Positions 49,601-62,086 of a DNA stretch of 64,000 bases are shown piece by piece. This DNA is from Daphnia pulex (Eukaryota; Arthropoda; Branchiopoda; Diplostraca; Daphniidae), in contig NC_060025.1 of the NCBI RefSeq assembly GCF_021134715.1, positions 7,936,001 to 8,000,000 of the forward strand, read 5' to 3'. A program made the position numbers and the translations under genes. Every line of letters begins with the position of its first letter. Position 1 is the first letter of the stretch. A model generated the notes under the pieces. The model did not search any database. It was given only the letters and a program-made list of their open reading frames with translations, and was not told where the DNA came from.

Positions 49601-50145
49601 AAAACTCTGAAGACTCTTGAGAGTCGTTTTTTAAAACAGCAGGGCAATTATTAGTTGGGAGAAATTTTATGACAACGGAAAGAAACGTTGCGTTATCTTT
49701 GGCCTATCCTCGCCTTGATAAATATTTAGATAATAAATAGCATCTTTTAGGGTCTTTTTGGATGTAACCAATGAGACGAAACGTTGTTTCTTTTATCTGT
49801 TTACATGCGTCTGTCACCACTCGGGTGCATGCTGTACTATGATTATTTGCCACTGAGATAACTTTATTATACTTGTTAAAACAGAACAAAGGAAACTTAC
49901 CCGTCGATTCATTTGCAGTTCATCTTTAATGTTTGACACGGCATCGGTTAAGCTACTGTCATTAATACTGTTGGTCGAACTACTATGTCCATGATCGTCT
50001 TTTGATAAAGATTCTGTACGATTTTTATTCGTATCGTCTGAATGTCACAAAGAAAAATGTACATGTCATTGAAAAATGTGTTAAAGAAAATGTATTTACC
50101 TTGAGATGAGCGTTGTCGAATTGAATCACTTTCGGGAATAGTCAT
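46616..50145 (-). CDS. SLC7 amino-acid transporter light chain, copy 3 (529 aa)
   Basis: Third paralogue, same 15 exons and phases: 50145-50100, 50037-49901, 49435-49350, 49025-48964, 48608-48561, 48483-48247, 48176-48051, 47969-47870, 47804-47760, 47689-47566, 47504-47401, 47341-47245, 47136-46987, 46910-46742, 46674-46616; 1590 nt. TM1 has GTMIGSGIF. Exon 6 is one codon longer than in the other copies (DFCTDDTYL), just after the likely heavy-chain cysteine. The tail ends QIAPTTGH. It is closer to copy 2 than to copy 1 in many places (for example [20 protein letters not shown]). Its start faces PCID2 head-to-head across 1.1 kb. Confidence 0.92.
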
Positions 50146-51225
50146 GTTGGAGCAATACGGAAATTATCCAGCCGAAAATCTAGAAGGGAAATATTTAAAT
50201 TGGACCTTTGAAAATCCGTGTGCGAACGTATGGAAACGAAGTTTCCCTCCTACTATTTGCACACGTGATGCACTATATTTAATTGACTGTCAAAATAGGG
50301 CCACTGGGGCTCGTTGTCGACTAAAAGCGAATGATACAAAAGAAAAACTAGTAGTCAGGGGAGGCCGAAATAAGAATAGATCGGAAGTAGAAAAAGAGGG
50401 GGGAGAGAATGGAAACACGAGTGGTTCGGTCCACTCTTAAAGTAGAGCTGATTATTATTGACCATTCGCTGCTGATGCTGCTGTATCTTTTTTTACAGGG
50501 TTTAGCGTAAACCCGCCTATATACACACACACTGCAGTGTGTGTGGACTGCCCGCTGAGCGGCTAATCTATGTACTCAAGAGTTTTAAGCCATTTTGACA
50601 TGTTTGTTCACTCTCTCTCTTCATACTTCTTAGTGAGGTATGAAATCATCTTAGACTGGCGCCACGCTTTTTAATTAGTCTGTCCAGGAGGTAGTTGATC
50701 CTTGTTTTTTTTTTTTTTACTTGGAACTCCTCTGTGCAATTTATATGTTATTGGAATCCCGACTCAATGTTTTATACATTTATACAGTACAGTCCTGCGT
50801 CAATTGTTTTGTTGGATTAAATCACATGCATTATCTCAGTTGTTGGATATGCATGATATGGAACCAGTTCTTTCTCAACTCATTCTATTTATGTTTATGT
50901 TGCGGCATGTTCAGTCGTAAAATAATATAATTCTTATTTTACTTTGTGGTTTTTCCTCCCTTTCGAGATCGAAAAACTTTGATAACAAGCGCGGCGTAAA
51001 ATTTGAAATTGTAAATATGTAATTCAACTTGTTACCGCTAGATGACGTAAGAGTTTCTAGCAGACGAAGAGCTGAGGAACAATTCGAAAGCGACCGGTCG
51101 GCGTGATTATTGAAATTTTCTGTCAAATAATATCCAATTGTGTTTCGCCAAAATTAGATTTCTGTAAGCCACCGATGTCCAGTTTTAAGTTAGTCTCGAA
51201 AAATCATTTCTAAGACACTAAAAAA
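50146..51225. other. Divergent intergenic region between SLC7 copy 3 and PCID2
   Basis: 1.08 kb between two divergent starts; it must contain both promoters. A perfect CACACACTGCAGTGTGTGTG palindrome lies near 50526-50545. I see no gene or clear core-promoter motif. Confidence 0.5.
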
Positions 51226-52980
51226 ATGGCTAACTTGAATTTGAATCAATATTTACGTGAGGTAACACAGCGCGTCACAAACAGAATGCATTGTTTACAC
51301 ATCTTTAGTTGATTGTTTTTATTTAAACTATTTTAGATTCAATCTTCATGGCAATCTCGAAGTGGAACTGAAGTTTCAGTAAGAAATTCAAAATTAAATT
51401 TCTTGTAAAATCATGCTCATGCAATACTTCACGTCTTCTTATTTTGAAACCTTTAGGAACTCCTGTCATTCAATCACCCACATGTTATGAGCTCCAAACT
51501 TATTTTGGAGGGATTTGAAAAGTCTGTTGAAAGAATCGTGGAAGCTCCTTTTGATGAGATTGTTGTCCTTCATCTCAGGTATACAGTTGAACTTTCATCA
51601 ATTTTAAATTTTGGTTTCAACTTTCAATTTTACCATCTAGATGCTTAAGCTATATCAACCAGCAAAAGTATTTAGAAGCATACTCTGAGCAAAGTGCTTT
51701 GGTACAGGCGTTTACAAAGCTCTTTCAGACACAGAAGGAAGACAACTGGGCTTTATTCATCATGTATGTCATAAGTTTAGATTTGCGTATGTTTGCAATC
51801 AAAGCAGACAAAGAATTGGCCAAAAAAGGAGCAGACAAACCAGGACAAACACTTGAAAAGGCTGCAGAGTGCCTCATGGGACTTTTTAGAGTGTGTGCTG
51901 CTGACAAGTAAGAAATAACATTTTGCGACTTATGTAGTAACTAGGTACTCATTCTTTTGTTTGAATTTACAGTCGGTCATCTGATGAAGATACAAAACGC
52001 TGGGGAATGCTGTATTTGGTCAACCAGCTGTTGAAAATCTACTTTAGAATAAACAAATTGCATCTTTGTAAGGCTCTTATTCGCGCAATTGATGCCTCCC
52101 AGTTCAAGGACCAGTTCTCCCTCAGCCAACAAGTGACTTACCGATACTATGTCGGCAGAAAGGCCATTTTCGAAAGTGATTTCAAAAGCGGTGAGCAGAG
52201 TAACATAAATTTCTAAAAGATAATCAATTCTTATATTTAATTTCGCATTTAGCTGAGAAATATTTATCCTACGCGTTTGAGCGGTGTCACAAGAACTGCC
52301 GCGCCAACAAACGACTGATTTTAATCTACCTGATTCCCGTCAAAATGCTTTTGGTATGACTTTCATTTGTTGTGTACACATAATGCGATGGAAAACGGAA
52401 GGAAGATGCTTAACGTATTACATTTCATTTAAAGGGTCATCTTCCTACAACCCAATTGCTGAGAAAGTATGACCTTCTACAGTTTAGCGAAGTGGTGCAA
52501 GCTGTTAGGGAGGGTAATCTCCGGAGACTCAACAATGCCCTTCTTCAACACGATGCCTTTTTCATTCGCTGCGGTGTTTATTTGATTCTTGAAAAGTTAA
52601 AAGTCACCACCTACAGAAACTTGTTTAAGAAAGTGTAAGGGATTTTATTGTTGGTGTTGAAAGATGAGCCGACATGATTTCTTTTGAATTTATAATTTTC
52701 AGAACTTTGCTCATGAAAACTCATCAAATCCCGATCGAAGCCTATCTTGAGGCCTTAAAATTCATGGGAGTTGAAGACATAGACTTGGACGAGACGCAAT
52801 GTATAGTGTTACATAAATTAATGTGGCTTTTATAGAATTTGATCCATTTCTTTTTATAACGCAGGTATCATTGCAAACCTCATCTTTGAGAACAAAATCA
52901 AAGGGTACATTTCCAACAGCCACAACAAGCTGGTAATCAGCAAGCAGAATGCGTTCCCATCGCTGGCTGCTATCGTATAA
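51226..52980 (+). CDS. PCID2: PCI domain-containing protein 2 (399 aa)
   Basis: Subunit of the TREX-2 mRNA-export complex (yeast Thp1 counterpart), acting at the nuclear pore and in transcript maturation. Nine exons: 51226-51261, 51337-51378, 51457-51578, 51641-51907, 51973-52190, 52253-52353, 52435-52634, 52703-52800, 52865-52980; 1200 nt. The 399-residue length equals human PCID2. Matches run end to end: [65 protein letters not shown], and the C-terminal PCI/winged-helix part with [23 protein letters not shown] and VKGYISHQHQK-like [23 protein letters not shown] is at 53036-53041. The gene is convergent with THNSL2. Confidence 0.96.
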
Positions 52981-53231
52981 GTTGGATCTAATATCTCTTA
53001 CACACACCTGTTTTCGCGACTAATTGAAACAAAATAATAAATTTCTTATTGAACGAATTGTTTCTTGCTTCCTATTTTTGTATTAAGTAATAGTTTTAGC
53101 TGTTTTCTTGTTTCAAAGTCTTACATATTTGTGTTAGGTTTCACCTGACTACGCTATTCTACACCAAAACTGAGTGAATCTCAGGTAAATATTCAAATTT
53201 GTTTGTGACGATATTCAACGGTTTTTTCCCC

Positions 53232-55154
53232 CTAAATCTTAAGGATGATATCTTTTAATTGACTTGTCCAATCGTGGCCCTTTAGGAAGACGTGTCGGGG
53301 TGTACAAATTTCGGTATCCATTTTTAATCTCTCCACTCTATGGTGTGTCGACTTGTCCAATCCTGCCGCTTCACAGGCCTCGGGGAATTTCGCCGGTGAT
53401 GCCGTAGCTAGACAAACGAATACCTGTTTTCCCCTACAAACCAATAAAGGTGACCGGAAGAAACTCATTAAACCGGATCAAGTACATGGGGAGAGAACAA
53501 AAATAAATACTCACCTCTGATCTACGTTGAAACAGTAGGAGACTGCCGTTGCAGTGTGGGGACAAATAACATAATTGTATTTGCTATGGCAAAGTTGCAT
53601 GGCCTGAACGATGTCGCTATCACTCACGGACACAGACTGTACTATAACTTCCTGGATTGCGCTCAAAATCTCCGCTGAAAGTGTCACCTTTCCGCTTTGT
53701 TCAAAATCCTCCATGACATTTCGAACGGCCAGGGCATCGCCGTGAGTTGCAAAATACAACACCCTTTCAATATTGTAAGGCGCCTATCATTTTTTAAAAG
53801 AAAATTTCAATAACCAAAATGTATTAAAATTCAGGATGGAATTACTTGAATATCCATCGCCGGTGCTAAGGAAGCGGCCACGTCGGGCGCCGGACTATAA
53901 TCTCCATTTTGAAATGTCCGTGCTAAAATATCATTTGAATTCACCGTGGCGACCAGCTTGATTGGAAAACCCATTTCACGAGCAAGGAATCCAGCTAAAA
54001 AAAAAACAAAAGGAAACAAAACAATACAGTCTGGCTACATTTGGAAAACAAAAAGAAATGTTCTAAATCCAAACCGGCCAAATTCCCTGCCGCTCCAGTT
54101 GGCACTACGATGCAAATCTCATCGCCAATGTTGGGACAGCACTGAAGGTATATGTAAACATAGTGAGCGGCTTGAAGGAGAACTCGGCCCCATTGTATGC
54201 TGTTGAAAGAGCCCAGACTGTTGGCCGCTGAAAAGTGTTGGTCTTGGAAACATTCTTTGATGGGTTGGTCCAGATCGTCCGAACTCCCCTCAACTTTTGA
54301 AAAAAATGAAAGAAAGAAAAAATAAGGAATATCCGGATTAATATTTGATCATATTTATGTTTCTCTTGTTACCCGAACAAATGTGTACGTTTGGCGCTTT
54401 GACAGTCAGCATTTGAAGCTCTTGGATTTTCGATACCCGATTTAATGGATATAGTAGAACCAAGTCTACTCTTTCTAGGTTGGCGACACTGTGAGCGGCA
54501 GCGGGACCTGTATCGCCAGACGTTCCTACCAAAATTTTAACCCGTTTGTCTTGGCCCTTTAAAGAAATAAGAAATGTATTTAAATTTTGATGCATAATTA
54601 TTTATAGTACTACCTTTTTCTTCAAGAAAATTTCCAAAAGTTTGGCAAGTACAGCTAGAGATAAATCTTTAAATGCCAAGGTGGGTCCTTGAAAGAGCTC
54701 AGCAATACACATTTTGTCATCTAACTTTTCAAGGTGTACAACCGTTTCGGGATATTCGAAATCTTTGTACGCTGAGGCAACGACTCCTATTTATAGCGAC
54801 ATTTTAAATGTATAATGCATTTTACACAACAAATGAAAAACAAAATAATATTTGTCACCTTCAATTTCTCTATCTGTAAGCTCATCTTCTGAAGTGAACA
54901 GTCTAAGGATTTTTTGAACAATGCCTGGGTATTTCAAGTCTTTCCAAGAATGAAATTCATTTTTTGATATTGTTGGAATATGATCACACACATAGAGTCC
55001 TCCATCTTTGGCATAGCCTTAAAAATCATACAGAAATAATAAGATAAATTTGTTAAAAATATGTCGAGCTCTAAATACCTGGTGAGAATAAAACTTGTTC
55101 AAATGAATAGAGATCACTGGTACCACTTGAAGATCTAGTGCTCCTGTATTTCAT
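53232..55154 (-). CDS. THNSL2: Threonine synthase-like 2, PLP-dependent (476 aa)
   Basis: A fold-type II PLP enzyme related to threonine synthase. Animals lack threonine synthesis; the mammalian protein acts as a phospho-lyase on phosphorylated hydroxy-amino acids. Eight exons: 55154-55079, 55017-54859, 54786-54614, 54556-54373, 54293-54075, 53994-53846, 53783-53515, 53433-53232; 1431 nt. The N-terminus, KYRSTR...LFSPGYAKDGGLYV, matches the family. The PLP lysine is K118 in LAFKDLS, the phosphate-binding loops are VGTSGDTGPAA and VPTGAAGNLAG, and the C-terminal part has SVSVSD and CPHTATAV. Length fits vertebrate THNSL2. No lesion seen. Confidence 0.95.
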
Positions 55155-57551
55155 TTTCACCCTTAGGTTTGATAGGCACAAGGACAGTTATAGTAAGAAG
55201 ATGTCTAGAAAGTGCCTAGTCGTCAAGGCAATATGTGTTTGGGCGTGGCACATCATTTAGAATTTGTAATCTAATCTCCGACAGCCGCCGGCATTATTAG
55301 ATCTAACAAGTCACAAGCTAATATTATAGACAAACTGAAAAAAAAACACTATCACGAGCGATTGGATTGGACTATCCAGCAGTATTCATTTGCATAACTG
55401 CTGTGTAATTTTCGTATTCCAATGTTTATGTTGCTGCGCTAATACATATATTTATCAGCGTGTGAGAAATAAAAGCAGCTCTGATAAAAGTTTAATTTTC
55501 TGTCTGAGATCAAAGAACAAACGGAAATGATGTGATCTGATAATTATAACACCAGGACATTTTGTTGTTTTTATTTGCTTGTAGATTTAGCGAACTAATC
55601 ACGAAACAGTCACGCACGGATCACGCTGTTTGTCAATGGACGCCCCTATCAACAGATGACGTTGGTCTTTTTTGTGAAAGTGCAATTGTGCAAGACCCTT
55701 GCAATTATAAAACATGTTCAATTTCGGTTACACTTGGAATAATAAATTTAAATATTCGCCCTATTTACTGCTTTGGTCAAGGTTGATATAGTCTCGAGGT
55801 TGATTTTATATCATCAAGTTATTGCGAGATAAAGTTTTCTCGTCCGTTGACAATAAGTGAACAATGTCTCAGGGACGTGGACGTTGCACCCCCAATACAC
55901 AAGTGCATTACGATTCAAAGTGCCCAAGTGGTGTAATAAAGGGGGCAGGGCCACAAGGTGAATTGACAACAGGATTTCAGCCATCATGTCTTCAATGGCG
56001 AATAATAATCGATATTTAAAGGGAAAAATAATACATAAGAAATTATTGAATTTTCATAACGTCTAAAAGATGCTGGCCATGAAAAAAGATTGTTGTGAAG
56101 TCAAATCAAATGGAAATAGCCGTTGGCCCGAAGAGTTTTTGGCTGAAAACACGACACAGAAAAGAAATCTAGATATGAAAGGGTGAATCACCTATACCCC
56201 TTTTGCTGGCCTTTGGGATTCATATTTTTAAAGGTTATTGGCGAAAGGAGCACGGTACATAATGCCCAGTTGGCCAGGCAGCAGCACACACAAAACCCCC
56301 AACTGAACTCACCTCACTCAGGTATACGAAACAGTTAGGATTTCCCTGGGAGATGGATTACACGGTGTGAAGGGACGTTACCATAGTTCACTAGCCCATT
56401 TGTATATTCAGTGCGACTCAAAATCAGAGTGGATTATTGGGAGACATTTGAAAAAAATATATCGATGAATACTGGGCACACACACGTCCCCCCTATCGCA
56501 ATTAGGCCCCTTGGAGTGTGTGAATGATGGTCCAGTTGAATAGACCCGATTAACTAATCCATCAAGCATAACAAGGCTGTTCAACTAGGTCAACGGTTTC
56601 CTCGATGATGCCCTTTTCCTTCAAGATATAACCCCTTGCTTCTTTGTTATAGCACGCGTTTTTTCCTCCTCCTGTTGTGTGCCAAGTTTGTTTACTTCTT
56701 TCGTACACCTTTGCAGGTAGAAATCGTAAAAATTCCCGTCACCCGTGGACCCGCTATCGCAGTTTGCGAACAGCAAGGTGCTTTATCCTTGTTGTGATAC
56801 ATGGAGCGCGAGCGAGCCACCCTTTAAACGCTTAAAGTTATTCAACCGTCAGTTTATGCTTCACACACTTTTATTTTGTCAATACGTTTATAGCTCAGGA
56901 TTAGTTTAGTTAATAAAAAAAAACAGCACCACATATCAATAAAATTAAAATTACATTTTAAAATTTTATTTAAAATTTTGATTTTAACGACATTTTATAA
57001 GACATCATTAAATAAATGTTTTTTAAAAACATTATTATTAAGAATATTAATTTCAAAAATTTTTATGTTAATAAAAACAAATAAAATTAGAAATCGAAAT
57101 ATTTATTTTTCAAATGTGAAAGTAGCCAAGTTATTGCAGCTGTTTCCTGTTTTGTTGTGACGAAATTTGAATTTTTGTGCGGCCGGCGGCCATGTTGTGA
57201 CGCATTGGGTTTTGGCGGGTAATTTTCTATACCGCATTGCCGCAAGCGCTTCCCATCCCTCGTTGTGGGCGCCGCCATGACAGTTGTACCAAAACACACG
57301 TGAAAAGGAGGGGAGCTGGCGTCTGGCAACGCTGCATCCGTCTATTACAAAAAGAATGGAAGCCACTGAAACGGGCAGTCATTTTTGAAAGCTCCACACA
57401 ACTGTCGTGACCAGTGTTCAGATCAAGTCGAACAGTCTCGCGTCGCATCATTTACGCGTTAGAAACTTTAACTTATTTTTTTTCTCAAAGAGGTGAAAAC
57501 AAAGTTCACTTTAGTGTGTTTCAATTTCAAGAGTCTGTTCAACGCGTCATC
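55155..57551. other. Divergent intergenic region between THNSL2 and Wee1
   Basis: 2.4 kb with both promoters and the Wee1 5' UTR. It is AT-rich except for 57170-57420. No gene was recognised. The open frames on the - strand at 57087-57451 overlap each other in different frames and lack family similarity. Confidence 0.5.
57210..57219 (+). promoter_or_regulatory. E2F-type site upstream of Wee1
   Basis: TTTTGGCGGG matches the classic E2F/DP binding site, about 340 bp before the Wee1 ATG and within the GC-rich promoter block. Cell-cycle genes are common E2F targets; use here is inferred. Confidence 0.4.
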
Positions 57552-60442
57552 ATGGATCGCGATATTGAAATGGAAGAGAACCATTGCCGCATAGCACAGC
57601 GGTTGGAATTCCCATTGAGTGACGAAGAAGATTTGCATGAGGCATCCTCGACTACCGACCGGACTTCTAGCAACATTTCATCAGATCGTCTGGACTCATC
57701 TGGAAGTGATGAAGGCCTTGGAATGACCATTCGGATAACCAGTCCTAGAAAGCCAAGGTTTCTTCGAACCAGAGCCAGAGAATCCATGTCTCCCCCTTAC
57801 AGTGGAGTCCGGGCTCTGAGGTTGTTTGATTCCCCGGCAACTCCCAAAACTCTCCTGGAAAACAGTTCAGCTATGATTACTCCAGTTCTAGCTACGCCTG
57901 CACCAAGGAACAGGATGAGGACCCTATTCAACATGAGTTCTGCAAAATCAACTGGTAAGAACCATACATCCAACATTGTGTTTATCTTTTCCCCGTTTTC
58001 TATGATTTCAAAAAATAACTTTATTGAATGTTTTCTTCTATAGATAAAAAAGACAACTTGGACACTCCACCTGCTGCCAATGTCAACCCATTTACACCAA
58101 CTGGAATGCTGTTGACTAGCAAGAAGAGAACCAGATCTAAACGAAGTCTCAATGGGTAAGTTCTTTTGCTGCACTTCCCTTATTTCTTCATTTCTCTTTC
58201 ACTCTGGGTTTCTTCTGTTTATATAATGGCTAACTTTAACGGAAAGCTTCGCTGAAAATACGTGCCGGATGGAAGATGTCCTTTTATAGACACACATTTT
58301 GCATCTATTAGCCTTAGCGATATATGGTGATGCGTTCGCAGTTGGGTGACTCATATATCCCAACCGGTTATCAGTAATTCAGTGGTTGTTGCATAACCCG
58401 AAGCGTTAGTTTGAATTTTCCTACCATGCAAAGTTTGAAAGTAAGACATTAATCCGGTTTTCCTTGAGATTCGGAGAAACATTTCTAAACCATCCCATTT
58501 CCCTCAATCTGTCAAGGACGCATAACATTTCGCAAGGTTGATTTTCTGGTTATGCAGTTACAACGTATTTTTTGGTGAAATTTCCGTAGACTCTAAAGAA
58601 AGTGCAGTTTTGACTTGACAGCCCAGGTTAAGATGGGGGGGGGGGACTCTTAAATTGTGTGCAACGTGATATGTTTATTGGGAACAATAGAGGGATTTGT
58701 CCCTCGTTTTTTTCCTCCCAAGCCTTTTGAGTTGAAATGGCAGGGGTGGGTGGAGTAAGCCTTCGTTTCAATTATCTTGTTCTACCGGGTTCCAAGACTT
58801 CGAAAAATGAAAACATGTTTTTTTTCCCCATAAAATCTAATTTAATCTATTTGCTGTGACAGGTCGTTAGTGAATTCCTTTGACGAAGAGGTCCATGAAG
58901 CAACCGATGAATCAGACGAAGAATTGCCCCCGAAAAGGATTGCTCTGCATCAAACTAGTGTCCCCAGATACCACAAGGTACAGTAAAATTCCCAAGGAGA
59001 TTTGGGTACACAACCCCTTTTTCCGTGTGCCACGTCGAACCACATGGATCTAACCCTTTTTTTTTATTCCTAAAAAACATTAGGAATTCCATGAGATCTG
59101 CCTGATTGGAAAAGGAGAATTCGGTTCAGTGCACAAATGCCTTAACAGGCTCGATGGATGCACCTATGCCGTCAAGAAAAGTTTGATGCCAGTAGCTGGA
59201 TCCCCGAATGAGTAAGCATCAAGGAATGTCCTACCTTTAAGCCAATAATTAACATTTGTTTTCTTCTCTTTTTTTAGACGATCTGCTCTTAACGAAGTAT
59301 GGGCTCACGCAGTCCTTGGCCAGCACCCTCATGTTGTTCGCTATTATTCGGCCTGGGCTGAAAATGGTCACATGATCATTCAGAACGAATTCTGCAATTC
59401 TGGCACCCTCGAAGAATTGATTCGCACTAATCAGCAAAACAATGTCATAGTCAATGAACCGCAATTAAAATCGACATTGTTGCAGGTTGGTTTTATTCTT
59501 TTCTATCCATTTCTGGCAGTAGTTAATTTATGTCTTGTTATTTTTCTTTTAGATTGCAGAAGGATTACATTACATTCATTCCAAACAGTTGGCCCATATG
59601 GATATCAAGCCGGGTAACATTTTTATCTGCCGTGAGAATATCGACGACTGCTCGGTTCACCACGACAGTGACGATGGATTTGACGAACTTGATGACGATT
59701 ACGGATCCGTGACGTATAAAATTGGAGATTTGGGTCACGTGACGTCGGTTGTGCAGCCAATCGTGGAAGAAGGCGATTGCCGTTACTTGCCCGTCGAAAT
59801 CCTACAGGAAAATTACGACAATCTAGCCAAAGCTGATATCTTTTCCCTGGGTCTTACAATCTACGAGGTAATAATCCACTATCGAATCATCTCTTTTCAG
59901 TTCATTACTTAACTGTTTCCTTGTTGTTGTCCTCGTTAGATGGCTGGCGGTGGTCAACTACCAAAGAATGGTGACGAGTGGCACGCGATCCGACAGGGCC
60001 GTTTGCCATATAACGGCCGGTACTCTATCGAGCTACACAATCTTCTGGAGTTGATGATCCACCCCGACCCGACCTTAAGGCCGTCGACCCAAGTGTTGAC
60101 ACAGCACCCCGTTTTAGGGCCAAACGGTGCCAAGTCTAAAGACCAACTAAGTCGTGAACTGAATGCCGAACGACTAAAGAACCGACAACTCTCCGAGAAA
60201 CTTCAAGGTACGTCAACTTGATGTCTGCTATTTCGATTTATCGAAACATTCATTAATATTTTACTTTTTTGGTGTTAACAGAAGCCGCTCGTCATATTCA
60301 AAATTTAATGCCGCTATCGAGGTTTTCTCTTGAGGAAGTGCCAGCTCCGAAAATGCCTAAGCTCCAAATGAACGAACCTTGTGCAAGACGACTCTTGTTA
60401 GGTCGGAAGATGAACAGAAGTCTAAGCAATGCTGACTTCTAA
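57552..60442 (+). CDS. wee1: Wee1 kinase, inhibitor of mitotic entry (569 aa)
   Basis: Nuclear kinase that phosphorylates the conserved tyrosine near the N-terminus of CDK1. Eight exons: 57552-57954, 58044-58155, 58863-58977, 59084-59211, 59278-59485, 59553-59867, 59940-60207, 60282-60442; 1710 nt. The N-terminal 210 residues are Ser/Pro-rich and likely regulatory ([26 protein letters not shown]). The kinase domain starts near residue 211: glycine loop GKGEFGSV, lysine K241 in AVKKS, catalytic loop HMDIKPGN with D339, and the Wee1-type DLGH (D381) in place of [16 protein letters not shown] and QGRLPYN follow. An acidic insert ([12 protein letters not shown]) sits between catalytic loop and DLGH, where human Wee1 is also acidic. 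The C-terminus has RKMNRSLS as in human Wee1. Confidence 0.96.
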
Positions 60443-62086
60443 AAAAAAAGATAATTAAAAGCAAACAAAAACATAAAGAAAAAAAAAACAAAGAAAATAT
60501 TATAACGACTTCTACTACGTACATATTTCGCCAACGTGAAAAGCTGAACGTTTATGCATTGGAAAAATTTCAATCGTCATTTTCATTTTTAAGAGATTTT
60601 TAAAATATCAAAATTTGAATGTTGAAATAGAGAACAAAAGATACTAGCCTTTTTAAGCCCCGCCCCTTCGCACGGAAAGAGTCTTGAGAAAAAGTTGGAA
60701 TTGGAGTGCCTTGTGTGTTAATTTGGTTCGCGCTGTGATTTGCTTGTCGTTAATCAGAATCTATATTTCTTATTTGAGTCCTAAGTGGGACCATCCCACT
60801 TTTTTCCCCCTTATTTTTGCTAGAGCACTGCTAAAAAGTATGGGCATCTTTTCACATTTCATTCCGTTTTTTTTTTGTACGTGTGCGTGCCTGTGTGAAT
60901 GTTTCGTCTAAATAACCCCCACGCCCTGTCTCTCTGGGTCTGTGTTAATTTTTTTCCCTACCTGTCTTCAGCTGTGTTTCATGTCGATTGTATTGTAAAG
61001 AACAGGGGAGTTTTATTACACGACTTATTATTGCCTGGAAAATTAAAACCGTTTTTTTTTGGCTACCTTGAAAAAAGGTCGTCTTCATGGTGATAAAGGT
61101 TTGAATGGAGGGTGGGGGTGGAGGGGGGCTGGGGTGGTTTTCAAGGGCAGTCAAAGTGTGACCGTACCACTGAACATGGTTGAGACAAGTAAAATGTGAG
61201 ATTAAAATTGCCCCGCAAAACGTTTGACGTCATAGCTGCGTGGAAGGACGACCCTCAAGGATTGATAACCGTGAAAGCTTGGATTTCATGGTTATGTTTC
61301 ATGGTTACATATCGAATTCCCTTATCTAGCGTAAACAGGTGCTCAGGTAGGTCACCGAAATTTCTCTCGAACAATCACATAATATGTGTAACCGTCGAAC
61401 TTTTTAAAATAATAAGTGCAACGATAAAATTAGCCTATGGAGTCGACACGCATGACTTTCGAAATTTTCGTTACTGGTACAGGTACGTACCCGTTTGGCC
61501 TTCATGTTTTTTAAAAAGTAGTTTTCTGGACTTTCCTAGATTTTTTCTTTGCTCGAATGCTTAGCCAACCGACAAGTTCAGACACGACAAGCGTGTAGAA
61601 GCTTCAGGGTGGATTAAACCGGTTTGGCAAATTCTGTAACGAACTGTTTGTATGACTGAGATTTCTCCCCACATTTTGCAGGTGCATAAAAGTATACCAA
61701 AATTAAATACTCTACTTTCGTTTGCGTTCTCCTAACCTTGTAATGCTTCCTTTACTTCCAAGATTGACTTTTAATTAGCTCCCGCAGGGATTTCTTTGGA
61801 AGCAACCGTGGTTTTAAGTCCAGCTTGTTATTCAGATTTGTGAAGCCATTCTTTTATGAGCTGAACCGTTGGGTGTTAATGCGAACCTAAAACAACAGGA
61901 TCACAAATTTCTGGAAATCATTGAAATCTCTGCCGTCCTGTAAATTCAATTCTAGCACAATAATTTTTTGAAACAAAACATTGCCGTTGATAACCTTTAT
62001 TTGGTTAATGCGTCACGAAAACAGTTCATACTTCATTATTTGTCAAGAATGAAATCATTATTTTCTAGACAGTGTAGAATTTCCAT
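60443..62086. other. Intergenic region between Wee1 and the RNA-binding protein gene
   Basis: Convergent 3' ends. An AATAAA for the - strand gene reads at 62001-61996. Otherwise AT-rich sequence with pyrimidine runs; no gene recognised. Confidence 0.55.

Noticed and set aside
57087-57451. Overlapping - strand open frames in the Wee1 upstream region as a divergent gene
   Set aside because: Three frames overlap with no family similarity or consistent splice sites. The GC-rich promoter block favours chance open frames.
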